Source: Sesamum alatum
Lineage: Eukaryota > Streptophyta > Magnoliopsida > Lamiales > Pedaliaceae
Direction: 5' to 3'
DNA: 64,000 nt
Assembly (NCBI GenBank): GCA_034509735.1
Contig: JACGWO010000005.1
Span: forward strand, 9,937,692-10,001,691
Program-made: the position numbers and the translations under genes
Part shown: one piece after another, positions 37,443 to 46,425 of the stretch
Numbering within the stretch: position 1 is the first letter of the stretch
Layout of the letters: each line of letters opens with the position of its first letter
Notes under the pieces: generated by a model
The model's database searches: none
The model's input: the letters and a program-made list of their open reading frames with translations, nothing else
Told to the model about the DNA's origin: nothing

Positions 37443-37450
37443 TATATAAA
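37443..37450 (+). promoter_or_regulatory. TATA box of element 5 LTR
   Basis: tatataaa preceded by a short CT-rich run. Transcription would start about 30 bp downstream, just before the CA/CT microsatellite at 37,489-37,556. Equivalent TATA boxes sit at the same point in the other LTRs. Confidence 0.7.
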
Positions 37451-38025
37451 CCCCTAGCATCCTACAAGTTGAATGATGATGAAACTCCAACACACACACT
37501 ACAACACACACACACGGATCTCTCCCTCTCATCTCTCGTCCGCCTCTCTCTCTCCAAGAAATTGTTTCTTTGTTCTTTTTGTTCTTGGAACATTAAGAAC
37601 TTGATGAATCAATACCATTAATCAATAATGTGTTATTGATTCATCCACTCCAAAAATATAAACTTGTTCGTTGCTAGCACGACGTGCAAGATACGTGGGT
37701 GGATCGTGTGTCACGATTTGGAGGGTCTCAAGAACGAGATCTTGGTGCAAAACGGGGAACAACGCGTGTAGCCGTTGAAGACGAAAACGACAACGGGTAG
37801 GTCTCGTTTTAGATTTTCGTCCTCTTTTATTTTTCAACCCTATGGCCTCCATGATTCTTTTATGTTTTATTATTCATGAGATACACCGAACACCCGGGAA
37901 TTTCAAAGGCACACCCTTTGAAACGTGTTCTTTAATTTAAAGCATGTTTAAATTCCGCATTTATTTTTAATTATACCGCGCTTCCGCATTCGCGCTTTTC
38001 CCGGGACGATCCACAATTCCTTTCA

Positions 38026-38040
38026 GTGGTATCAGAGCCC
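38026..38040 (+). other. Primer binding site of element 5
   Basis: One base after the LTR, TGGTATCAGAGC (38,027-38,038) exactly matches the complement of the plant initiator Met-tRNA 3' end, the usual primer for Ty1/copia minus-strand synthesis. Confidence 0.93.
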
Positions 38041-40379
38041 GGTTCGGTGTATAGGCCTAGGGTTTATGTGCGTTTTAAGCATGAAACGTGTTTTGAGCAT
38101 GTTTTAATTGAATCTTGATTTTCTTGATTATTAAAGCATGTTGTTTTATTGCTTTCAATTCGTGTGAAATTCTGAATGTTGGTATTTTTCTGTTTTTCTT
38201 GGAAAACTGGGGAAAATTTGAACTGAAAACGAGAAACGCCACAGCCGGCCAGCCGGGAAGGCTGGCCGCGCGCAGCCGAGCGCTGCCGGCAGGGCAGACG
38301 CGCGCAGGCAAGGGTAGCCTGCGCGCGCCCGCCCAGCCGGTCGCGTCCTGGCTGCGCGCGGGCGCGCGCGCAAGGGGCGCCTCCAGCCGCGCGCGCGGGC
38401 AGACGAGGGTGTCTGCGCGCGCGCGGCCGGTAGGCGCGCTCATGCGCGCGCGCGCGCGCAAGGCTGTCGGGCGGAGAGCCCGCACGCGGACGGCACCAGG
38501 CGCGCTGCCAGGCGCGCGCGCACGCAGACGGAGGCGTCTGCGCGCGCGCGCCCGGCGGGGCGTGCCCAGTGCGCGTCTGCGCGCGCGCACTGCGCACAGC
38601 GCAGTCACGCGGCTGGCGACCAGCAGGCCGGCGCGCGCGAGGCAGAGGAGCCTGCGCGCGCGCGACGGCCTGCCGGAACACCAGGCCGCGCAGCGCGCTG
38701 CCGGCCAGGCGCGCGCGCACGCAGGCAAGGGGCCTGCGCGCGCGCGCCCGGCCAGGCAATGCCTGCGCGCGCGCAGGGCGGCAGGCTGGGCCTGCTGCCC
38801 TGCGCGCACGGCCGGCCGGCTGCTGCTGGTGGCGGCGGCCGGCGGCTGCTGCAGCTAGGGTTTTTGAAACCCTAGTATTATTTTTTTATTTTTTATTTAC
38901 TTTTCAGTTTTAATTTTGAATTAATTCTGAAAATTCGTTTTTGGGTTCAATTTTGCCTAAATTCCTAAAGACATTATTTTAGGAGTAAAATAAATTGGAT
39001 TTGGAATCCCGGGGTTATTTTACTTAAAATAATGAGGAAAGGTTTTCATAAAACGAGAAAAATATTATTACCAATATTTGTGTTTTATTTTTCACACGTT
39101 GCGCACATGATCATTTATTTCTGTTTTGGATTATTATGATTGGAAATCATGAATTATTGGTATATTGTAATTATGTGATTGGATCATGTGATTATGTGTG
39201 TTGGATGGAAATGGATGATCACGAGCCCTAGACCGGATGTATGGTTTAATTTTCCGTTGGGCCTGTGAGCCTCTTTAACTGCTTTCTCCTTCTCTCTTTC
39301 TAGTTGCCTTGGAATAATAAGGCATTCTACCTCCCTCCTTATGTACTCCCCCCGGGTTTTCGCTGGGGTTTCTATTTTTTATAATGTAATGAGAGTAGAC
39401 TAGGAGTGAGGTTTCCATTTTTGTAATTGGTGGAGTAGAAGGAAGGACCACATGGAGAGCCCAGACCGGAGGTCCCTTGGCGTTTTCCATGAAGTGAAGA
39501 AAGAGGAAAAGAGACCAAGGCCCATCAGCATGATGATTGGGTTACTATTATTGTAATAGTATAGGACCAACCCTAGATTGACCATAGATCCACTGCGGGC
39601 TCAGTGGGTCGCATAGGATTTGGGCTCGTGATCATCCAACAGGGGCGTGCTAGGCTTTAATTTTGCATGTGGTTATTATGATGGATGAATGGCTTTTATT
39701 TATCATATAACTGCTATGGATGGATTTTATTTATGCATTATGGATGAATGTATGGATATATTATGAGATCTCGGTCATTCACTACTCTCACATTGGTTGG
39801 ACCAATGTTGAAATATTAGACCCTAAATAAAATGGACATGAACTCTAGGAGTTCGTCCATGCCTTCCAATCCGTTGGCACAGTGAGGAAGCTGTTTTAGG
39901 TCAATAGCGTGGTCTCACGAGTCGTGGCACGTTATTGTACTTAAAAGAAGCTGCACTATGTCATGAACGAAAAATGGGCTGCTGTTACCTGTCTCACGAG
40001 TCGTGGGGTACCAGTGGGTCTGTGGCTCGGTCGATTGGGTCGGGTCTAACGCCCAATTAGCATGATTCGCTTGGAGTCCTCGGGATCATGCGAAAGGGTG
40101 AGGCAATAATCTTGGGAATCTCGTGGAACGAGAATGGTATGGAATACCTCCCACAGGATCTTTTCCATGCGAATCGTAAAAGCGGGGTATGGGAAAAATC
40201 GCTGTGGATCCCAAGCCCACTAGGAAAGGATTTCCCGAAAAATCACGTTTGAGAGTACCGTATTTTCGTATAAATAGTGGGAGGATTAAATGACTAAAGA
40301 CCAAGCATTTAATTATTTCATCAAACCACCGTCTTTATTTTCTGCTGATCGCGCGTTGTTTTCTAAATGTAGATTTAAA
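38041..40379 (+). other. Long 5' leader of element 5
   Basis: About 2.3 kb of untranslated leader, very long for copia. It holds the GC-rich block 38,240-38,860 (see separate entry), then an AT-rich stretch, the hairpin CCACTG-cgggct-CAGTGG at 39,590-39,607 inside a conserved tract (about 39,565-39,660), and two copies of the perfect 11-bp palindrome CACGAGTCGTG (39,916-39,926 and 39,995-40,005). The last 90 bases before the gag ATG are open in the gag frame from an ATG at 40,290. Confidence 0.85.
38240..38860 (+). repeat. GC-rich hairpin-repeat block in leader
   Basis: By eye about three-quarters G+C in an otherwise AT-rich element, with long CGCGCG runs. Imperfect repeats each centre on a stem-loop with a purine-rich loop. 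Centres are near 38,313 (CAGGC-aagggta-GCCTG), 38,407 (CAGAC-gagggt-GTCTG), 38,532 (CAGAC-ggaggc-GTCTG), 38,648 (AGGC-agagga-GCCT) and 38,730 (CAGGC-aaggg-GCCTG). Spacing is about 80-125 bp. The equivalent block in element 2 shows a clearer 111-120 bp period. ORFs of up to 247 codons on both strands are composition artefacts. Confidence 0.75.
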
Positions 40380-42905
40380 ATGTCTAAGAACCCACTATCA
40401 ACCATTCTTAAGACAAACAAATTCAATGGAACAAATTACAACGACTGGTTGCGCAATCTCAGGATAGTCCTAGATTACGAGAACCAAGGCTACGTCATGG
40501 ACGAGCCTCTCCCTAGGACCTTACCGGAAGGATCCACGCCAGAAGAACGTGAGACGTTCGAGACTTGGCATAAGGATAACCGGAAGGTCCGTAGCGTCAT
40601 ACTTGCTTCGATGACCAATGAGATTCAGAAGCAATATGAAAGGCTAGACGATGTCCCTTCCATTATGGCTCGCCTTAAGGATTGCTATGCAGTCCCGGAC
40701 CGGCATACTAGGTATGTCGCGACCAAGGCGTTCTTTGGAACTAAAATGACAGAAGGATCCTCTGTACAAGAGCATGGGGTTAAAATGCTTACCCTAGTGG
40801 AAAAGCTCGAGGACCTAAAGGCAGGTCTCGATAACGAAACGTACATAGATGTGATCTTTCAGTCACTCCCACCCTCCTTCGACCAATTTATTGTCAACTA
40901 TAACATGAATGCACTCGAGAAGGGCATTCATGAGTTGATCAATATGTTGGTGCAATACGAGGCAACGACTAAGAAGTCCACGCCTTCGGTATTGTTTGGA
41001 GGTGCTTCAACTTCCAAGACGAAAGGCAAGGGTGCCGGACATTGGAAAAAGAAGAAGGGGAAGGGAAAAGCCGTCATAGCAGCTACGAACACTCAGAGTG
41101 TTCCCATTGCCAAAGAGGGGAAAGGCAAAAGAAAGGGAAAGGTTGTCTCCAAGCAACAGTCAAAGGCATATGACATATGTATCAACTGCCGTGAGAAAGG
41201 GCATTGGAAGAGAGAGTGCCCCAAACTCTTCTCAAACCAAGGTATATATGTGATTGAGGTTAATATGGTCACTAATTCTGCCTCTTGGGTATTGGATACC
41301 GGCTGTGGAGCTCACATTTGCAATGATTTGCAGGTGCTGAAAAGAAGCAGAAAACTAAGTAGCGGGGACATGATCCTGAAGCTTGGAAATGGCAAGGCCA
41401 TCTCGGCAGAAGCAGTAGGATCCGCCACTTTAGTGATTAGTGATACCATTAGCATAGAATTAGAGCAGGTTTATTTTGTACCTAGTATGATTAAGAACAT
41501 CATTTCCATTCCATTGTTGGACAATAGTGGTTATGAGTTCAGAATCAATAAAAATTGCTTTTATTTGATGAGGTGTGGAATTGCTCATCTACTTGGTACA
41601 TTGCACAACGGGCTCTATATCTTGCAACAAACGAATTTCGTTCTTAACGCTCAACACAAACGGAAATTAGATAATAACGGGAACGCACGTCTGTGGCACG
41701 CTAGGCTAGGTCACATATCCCAAGATAGGATGAAAAGGTTGGTAGACTCAAAGAACCTAGAGGTTGGGGACTTGAGTGATCTACCAACTTGTGAATCTTG
41801 TCTAAGAGGGAAAATGACCAAGAAGCCCTTTGTAGGACAAAGTAGGCTTGCCACAAATCTGTTGGACTTGGTCCATACAGACGTATGTGGACCACTAAGG
41901 ACGCAGGCCCGAGGTGGGTTCTCCTACTTCATAACCTTCACCGATGACCATTCACGGTACGGTTATGTTTACCTGATGAGGTACAAGTCTGAAGCTCTTG
42001 AGAGGTTTAAAGAATTCAGGCTTGAAGTGGAGAACCAGACCAACTGCAAAATTAAAGTCCTACGGTCAGACCGAGGCGGTGAATACCTTAGTGCCGAATT
42101 CCTAGATTATCTAAAAGAAAATGGTATAATATCGGAATGGACACCTCCCGGAACACCACAGTTAAATGGCGTCTCTGAAAGGAGGAACCGAACCCTGTTG
42201 GACATGGTTCGGTCCATGATGAGTTTTACCAAATTGCCCTTATCGTTTTGGGGTTATGCATTAGAAACGGCAGCCAAGTTGTTGAATTTGGCGCCTACCA
42301 GTGCATTGACCCAAACACCATATGAGATATGGCACGGCAAGCCTGCGTCCTACAACTACTTGAAAGTGTGGGGTAGCCCCGCATACGTCAAGAGGTTAGT
42401 GGGAGATAAGCTAGAATCCAGGTCTAGCCTAAGCAGGTTCGTTGGATACCCTAGAGAAACTGCGGGTTATTACTTTTATGACCCTTTGGAACAAAAGGTA
42501 TTTGTTTCAAGGAATGCAGTATTCTTGGAGCAAGGCTTCCCAGAGGATATCCAACCTGATGAGCTGATCCTTGAGGAATCAAGTGATGGAACTCAGCCAT
42601 CAGAAATAGCCGCGGAAACCTCACCAAGAGGATTTAGGATTAACGCACGGAGGGCTGACCAACCTAGAGAAGTCCAACATGCTAGGCATGAAGGACAACC
42701 TCAAGAAAGGCCAGTCCCGGCCCCTGAACCGCCGGCTCCGATACAGTCAGCGCCCACAGTCACCACTGACATTCCCGTCCTCCGTAGGTCCACTAGAGAA
42801 TCCAGACCTCCAGTGAGATATGGGTTTCTAGGTGCGACCGATCTTCTGGATAACGATCCTAAGACATACGGGGAAGCGGTGTCTGACATCGACTCCGGGA
42901 AATAG
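40380..42905 (+). CDS. Gag-protease-integrase of element 5 (ends at amber codon)
   Basis: The start chosen is the ATG at 40,380 (MSKN), common to all copies; an in-frame ATG at 40,290 would add 30 residues. Domains: copia gag (residues 1-230), Lys/Gly-rich tail, CX2CX4HX4C zinc knuckle (residues 267-280), protease DTG (306-308), integrase zinc-binding HARLGHI...CESC, and integrase DDE at D501, D564 and E600 (35 residues between the last two). These are followed by GYPRETAGYYFYDP and a proline-rich linker. The frame stops at TAG 42,903-42,905, where homologous copies have TGG (DKWLEAM). The gag, protease and integrase parts look functional. Confidence 0.93.
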   Translation: MSKNPLSTILKTNKFNGTNYNDWLRNLRIVLDYENQGYVMDEPLPRTLPEGSTPEERETFETWHKDNRKVRSVILASMTNEIQKQYERLDDVPSIMARLKDCYAVPDRHTRYVATKAFFGTKMTEGSSVQEHGVKMLTLVEKLEDLKAGLDNETYIDVIFQSLPPSFDQFIVNYNMNALEKGIHELINMLVQYEATTKKSTPSVLFGGASTSKTKGKGAGHWKKKKGKGKAVIAATNTQSVPIAKEGKGKRKGKVVSKQQSKAYDICINCREKGHWKRECPKLFSNQGIYVIEVNMVTNSASWVLDTGCGAHICNDLQVLKRSRKLSSGDMILKLGNGKAISAEAVGSATLVISDTISIELEQVYFVPSMIKNIISIPLLDNSGYEFRINKNCFYLMRCGIAHLLGTLHNGLYILQQTNFVLNAQHKRKLDNNGNARLWHARLGHISQDRMKRLVDSKNLEVGDLSDLPTCESCLRGKMTKKPFVGQSRLATNLLDLVHTDVCGPLRTQARGGFSYFITFTDDHSRYGYVYLMRYKSEALERFKEFRLEVENQTNCKIKVLRSDRGGEYLSAEFLDYLKENGIISEWTPPGTPQLNGVSERRNRTLLDMVRSMMSFTKLPLSFWGYALETAAKLLNLAPTSALTQTPYEIWHGKPASYNYLKVWGSPAYVKRLVGDKLESRSSLSRFVGYPRETAGYYFYDPLEQKVFVSRNAVFLEQGFPEDIQPDELILEESSDGTQPSEIAAETSPRGFRINARRADQPREVQHARHEGQPQERPVPAPEPPAPIQSAPTVTTDIPVLRRSTRESRPPVRYGFLGATDLLDNDPKTYGEAVSDIDSGK

Positions 42906-43877
42906 CTTGAGGCCATGAAGACCGAAATGGACTCCATGAGCGAGAACCAAGTTTGGAGACTTGTAGATCCACCGAAAGGTGTTAAGCCAGTGGGCTGTAA
43001 GTGGGTCTACAAGCGCAAACTCGGCGTTGATGGAGAAGTCACAACCTTTAAGGCTAGGCTTATAGCCAAGGGATACACTCAACGACCCGGGGTCGATTTT
43101 GAGGATACCTACTCGCCAGTAGCCATGGCTAAGTCCATTCGGATCCTACTTGCCATAGCAGCATGGTATGACTATGAAATATGGCAGATGGACATGAAAA
43201 CGGCCTTCCTCAACGGTTTCGTTGAAGAAGAGATCTATATGGATCAGCCGGAGGGTTTCACGGTCACTGGAGAAGAACAGAAGGTCTGTCGTCTCCAGAA
43301 GTCCATCTATGGCCTCAAACAAGCATCCCGAAGTTGGAACATTCGATTTGATGAAGTAATACGGGGATATGACTTTATCAAAAACGAATCCGACCCTTGT
43401 GTATACAAGAAGGTCAGTGGGAGCTCTATAGTGTTCCTAGTGCTTTACGTGGATGACATTCTGCTCATTGGTAATGACGTCAGAATGTTAGGAAACACAA
43501 AAGCATGGTTGTCAACCAAGTTTTCCATGAAGGACTTGGGTGAAGCCTCCTACATCCTAGGCATCCAGATTGTCAGGGACAGATCTAAAAGGATGTTAGG
43601 GCTCACCCAAAACTCGTATATGGAGAAAGTCCTAAAGAGATATCGAATGGACAACTCCAAACGAGGATTCCTTCCAATGAGGTATGGGATCAAGTTGTCC
43701 AAGAAGCAGTCCCCGCAGACTGATGAGGAACTTGAAAAGATCAAAGTCATCCCCTATGCTTCTGCCGTAGGTAGCATCCAATATGCGGTCCATTGCACCA
43801 GGCCTGACATTGCATTCTTTGAGCGTGACAAGCAGATATCAGTCCTGTGCAGGAGAGGCACATTGGAATGCCGTTAA
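42906..43877 (+). CDS. Reverse transcriptase of element 5
   Basis: Same frame as the gag segment, immediately after the amber codon, so read-through or the reversion of a single base would restore fusion. It contains QVWRLVDPPKGVKPVGCKW, GVDFEDTYSPVA, AFLNGFVEEEIYMDQPEGF, IYGLKQASRSWN and YVDDILLIG (Asp codons at 43,452 and 43,455). After RPDIAF the reading goes out of frame because two bases are missing between 43,817 and 43,818 relative to homologues, and it ends with 20-odd unrelated codons. Confidence 0.92.
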   Translation, partial: LEAMKTEMDSMSENQVWRLVDPPKGVKPVGCKWVYKRKLGVDGEVTTFKARLIAKGYTQRPGVDFEDTYSPVAMAKSIRILLAIAAWYDYEIWQMDMKTAFLNGFVEEEIYMDQPEGFTVTGEEQKVCRLQKSIYGLKQASRSWNIRFDEVIRGYDFIKNESDPCVYKKVSGSSIVFLVLYVDDILLIGNDVRMLGNTKAWLSTKFSMKDLGEASYILGIQIVRDRSKRMLGLTQNSYMEKVLKRYRMDNSKRGFLPMRYGIKLSKKQSPQTDEELEKIKVIPYASAVGSIQYAVHCTRPDIAFFERDKQISVLCRRGTLECR

Positions 43878-44430
43878 GGGCATCCTTAAGTACCTAAGGA
43901 GGACTAAGGAAATGTTCCTAGTCTATGGCAATGGAGAACTAATTCTGGAAGGCTTTAGCGACGCTAGCTTCCAGTCTGATGACGATGATGCCAAGTCTCA
44001 ATCGGGGTATGTATTCAAACTCAACGGAGGAGTAGTGGCTTGGAAAAGTTCCAAGCAAGCAACCACTGCTGACTCCACCACTGAGGCTGAATACATAGCA
44101 ACTTCAGAAGCTGCTAAGGAAGCGGTTTGGATGAGAAACTACATCCAAGAGTTGGGTGTGGTACCTAGCATCGCCGAGCCTGTTGTCATCTTCTGTGATA
44201 ACAACGGTGCAATAGCGCAAGCAAAGGAACCGAGATCTCATCACCGTTCCAAACACATTCTTAGACGCTACCATCTTCTTAGAGAAATGGTAGGAAGAGG
44301 TGACGTTCGGATGGACCGAGTCAACTCGGCAGACAACACAGCAGACCCGCTGACAAAGCCTATGTCGCAGAGTGCTCATACGCAACATCTTGAGAAGATG
44401 GGGATTAGGCATATGGGTGATTGGCTTTAA
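43818..44430 (+). CDS. RNase H of element 5 (shifted frame)
   Basis: Continuation of pol in the +1-shifted frame after the 2-nt deletion; an ORF in this frame opens at 43,783. Motifs: LSVTSRYQSC, GFSDASFQSDDDDAKSQSGY, TTEAEYIA, VVIFCDNNGAIAQAKE and SHHRSKHILRRYH supply the acidic residues and His of copia RNase H, all present. The stop is at 44,428-44,430, just before the polypurine tract. Apart from the frame break, the domain looks intact. Confidence 0.91.
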
Positions 44431-44446
44431 AGGTCAAGTGGGAGAT
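44431..44446 (+). other. Polypurine tract of element 5
   Basis: aggtcaagtgggagat directly before the 3' LTR; it begins right after the pol stop codon. Confidence 0.88.
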
Positions 44447-46425
44447 TGTTAGAATAGGTGACCATGTAAGCCAATTTTGGCGGGTATATGTAACCTATGT
44501 CTAGACAATTATAGGTGTTTGATAAATCATTAATGAATAAAGAAGTGAATTTCATTTGGCATTACTTTGTTTGTGTTCACTTATATCTGTTTTTCTATAT
44601 CTGTTCACTACGCAAACAAAGCCCACGGACTGAGAATCAATTTCGGGGACTGGACTACGCTTGGAGGTAGGTCCATGGAATCAGTCTTCCCGAATCAGTC
44701 CGGAAATCTCCAAGTCAAGGAATCCCGAAAATGGGTACCGAGATTCCATTTGAGACTTGCACTAAGCACCTGCTGTCGTGTTTCATCGACGGGTGACGAG
44801 GGTCGTCTAAGCAGTGTTAGTGGGTTAGCATGCTAGGACGCAGCTGACTGAGGTGACTCGTGGGAACCGTCTTACGGAGGACCTTGAGTATGGTCTGCTA
44901 GGTATGACGTATATTCCCGGTTCCAACGGTACAGGTCAAGTCCTTTGAATTGAGGAATTGCTGAGTTTACCTGTACATCAGGGCTGTATCTTAGATATGG
45001 TGAGAGATTGCCAGAATTCTCTTTGGTAGTCATAAGCCACGTCTAGTGCAGTTCTGGTGTGCAAAGTGACAGTAGTTTCCAAGAAAGGATCTGTCTCCTA
45101 TCAATAGGTTTTGGCAGTTGAGTCTCATGTATACTCTAGGTCTTGTCCCTAAAACTGTGGCCACAGTGACTGAACAGAAGGGAAGGATTCCCTTGCGGCG
45201 TTTAGTGAGGACAGACCGACACTTAGGTCCAAAATGGGTACCTGCATTTTCCGTGCCCTAGACTCTAAGTGATGAGACCGAAGACAGAAGGACAAGTGTA
45301 CTGTTAGAGCCTAAATGTTCATCCCTGAATATTTCACCTAGTCTCTAGTGCCATGGACCGTTGCTAGATGGCCACCCATGGTAACGGAAGGATTCTAGGA
45401 ATCCGACCAAGTCTAGCTGAAAGGTGAACCTAAAGAGTCACACACTATCCACACACATTTAGATATTTAATTAGGAATTAAATATTGGAGTGAAGGAATG
45501 ATTAAATTGGATTTAATCGGGTCCTTTATTTTTTCTTGGAGAAATCATTCCTTCTATTAGATATAAGGAATTAAATTGATAAATTAGATTTATCAAAGGG
45601 ATTTATTTAATGGCTTAAATAATATTTATATTTATTTTAGCCTCTTGGAAATATTGAAATAGGTTTTAAATATTCCATTAAATTAAATTAAATCAACGGT
45701 TGAGATCAATGGGAGAGATGGATGGCTAGGATTGTTTTGACTAGGTCAAAACACTACTTTGACTAGGACTTTGACTAGGTCAAAATCCTAGTCAAAATAG
45801 AGTTCTTGAAAGAGGAGTTTAAAGAGGATTAGACTCCTCTTCTATATAAACCCCTAGCATCCTACAAGTTGAATGATGATGAAACTCCAACACACACACT
45901 ACAACACACACACACGGATCTCTCCCTCTCATCTCTCGTCCGCCTCTCTCTCTCCAAGAAATTGTTTCTTTGTTCTTTTTGTTCTTGGAACATTAAGAAC
46001 TTGATCAATCAATACCATTAATCAATAATGTGTTATTGATTCATCCACTCCAAAAATATAAACTTGTTCGTTGCTAGCACGACGTGCAAGATACGTGGGT
46101 GGATCGTGTGTCACGATTTGGAGGGTCTCAAGAACGAGATCTTGGTGCAAAACGGGGAACAACGCGTGTAGCCGTTGAAGACGAAAACGACAACGGGTAG
46201 GTCTCGTTTTAGATTTTCGTCCTCTTTTATTTTTCAACCCTATGGCCTCCATGATTCTTTTATGTTTTATTATTCATGAGATACACCGAACACCCGGGAA
46301 TTTCAAAGGCACACCCTTTGAAACGTGTTCTTTAATTTAAAGCATGTTTAAATTCCGCATTTATTTTTAATTATACCGCGCTTCCGCATTCGCGCTTTTC
46401 CCGGGACGATCCACAATTCCTTTCA
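44447..46425 (+). repeat. 3' LTR of element 5
   Basis: 1,979 bp, three bases shorter than the 5' LTR through three single-G gaps. About 11 substitutions separate the two (for example within 44,620-44,760, 44,948-44,960 and at 45,655, 45,698 and 46,006). It is followed by the target duplicate ccctt and the rest of the split solo LTR. Confidence 0.96.

Larger units (their letters stand above)
36044..38025 (+). repeat. 5' LTR of element 5
   Basis: 1,982 bp, TGTTAG...TTTCA. It contains the W-box-like cluster (37,337-37,395), TATA box (37,443-37,450) and CA/CT-rich tract (37,489-37,556), followed by the transcribed R/U5 part. A 76-codon minus-strand ORF (37,622-37,852) is found identically in the 3' LTR only because the LTRs are near-identical; there is no evidence it is a gene. 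Confidence 0.96.
36044..46425 (+). mobile_element. Young, nearly intact Ty1/copia element 5
   Basis: Complete element of 10,382 bp with perfect target duplication ccctt. 5' LTR 36,044-38,025, PBS, leader of about 2.35 kb, gag-pol 40,380-44,430, polypurine tract, 3' LTR 44,447-46,425. By my line-by-line reading the LTRs differ at about 11 substitutions and 3 single-base gaps, so insertion is recent (roughly 0.2 million years at the often used 1.3e-8 per site per year; the rate is an assumption). The polyprotein carries one stop and one 2-nt deletion. No extra (env-like) ORF lies between pol and the 3' LTR. Confidence 0.96.

Noticed and set aside
37622..37852. 76-codon minus-strand ORF found identically at 46,022-46,252
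   Set aside because: It is identical only because it lies in the two near-identical LTRs of element 5; it spans the region just after the TATA box and is not open in the older LTRs.
38064..38913. Long overlapping ORFs (up to 247 codons) on both strands of the GC-rich leader block
   Set aside because: Stops are rare in any frame of such GC-rich sequence. The predicted proteins are low-complexity Arg/Ala/Pro strings, and frames are not conserved in the equivalent blocks of other copies.
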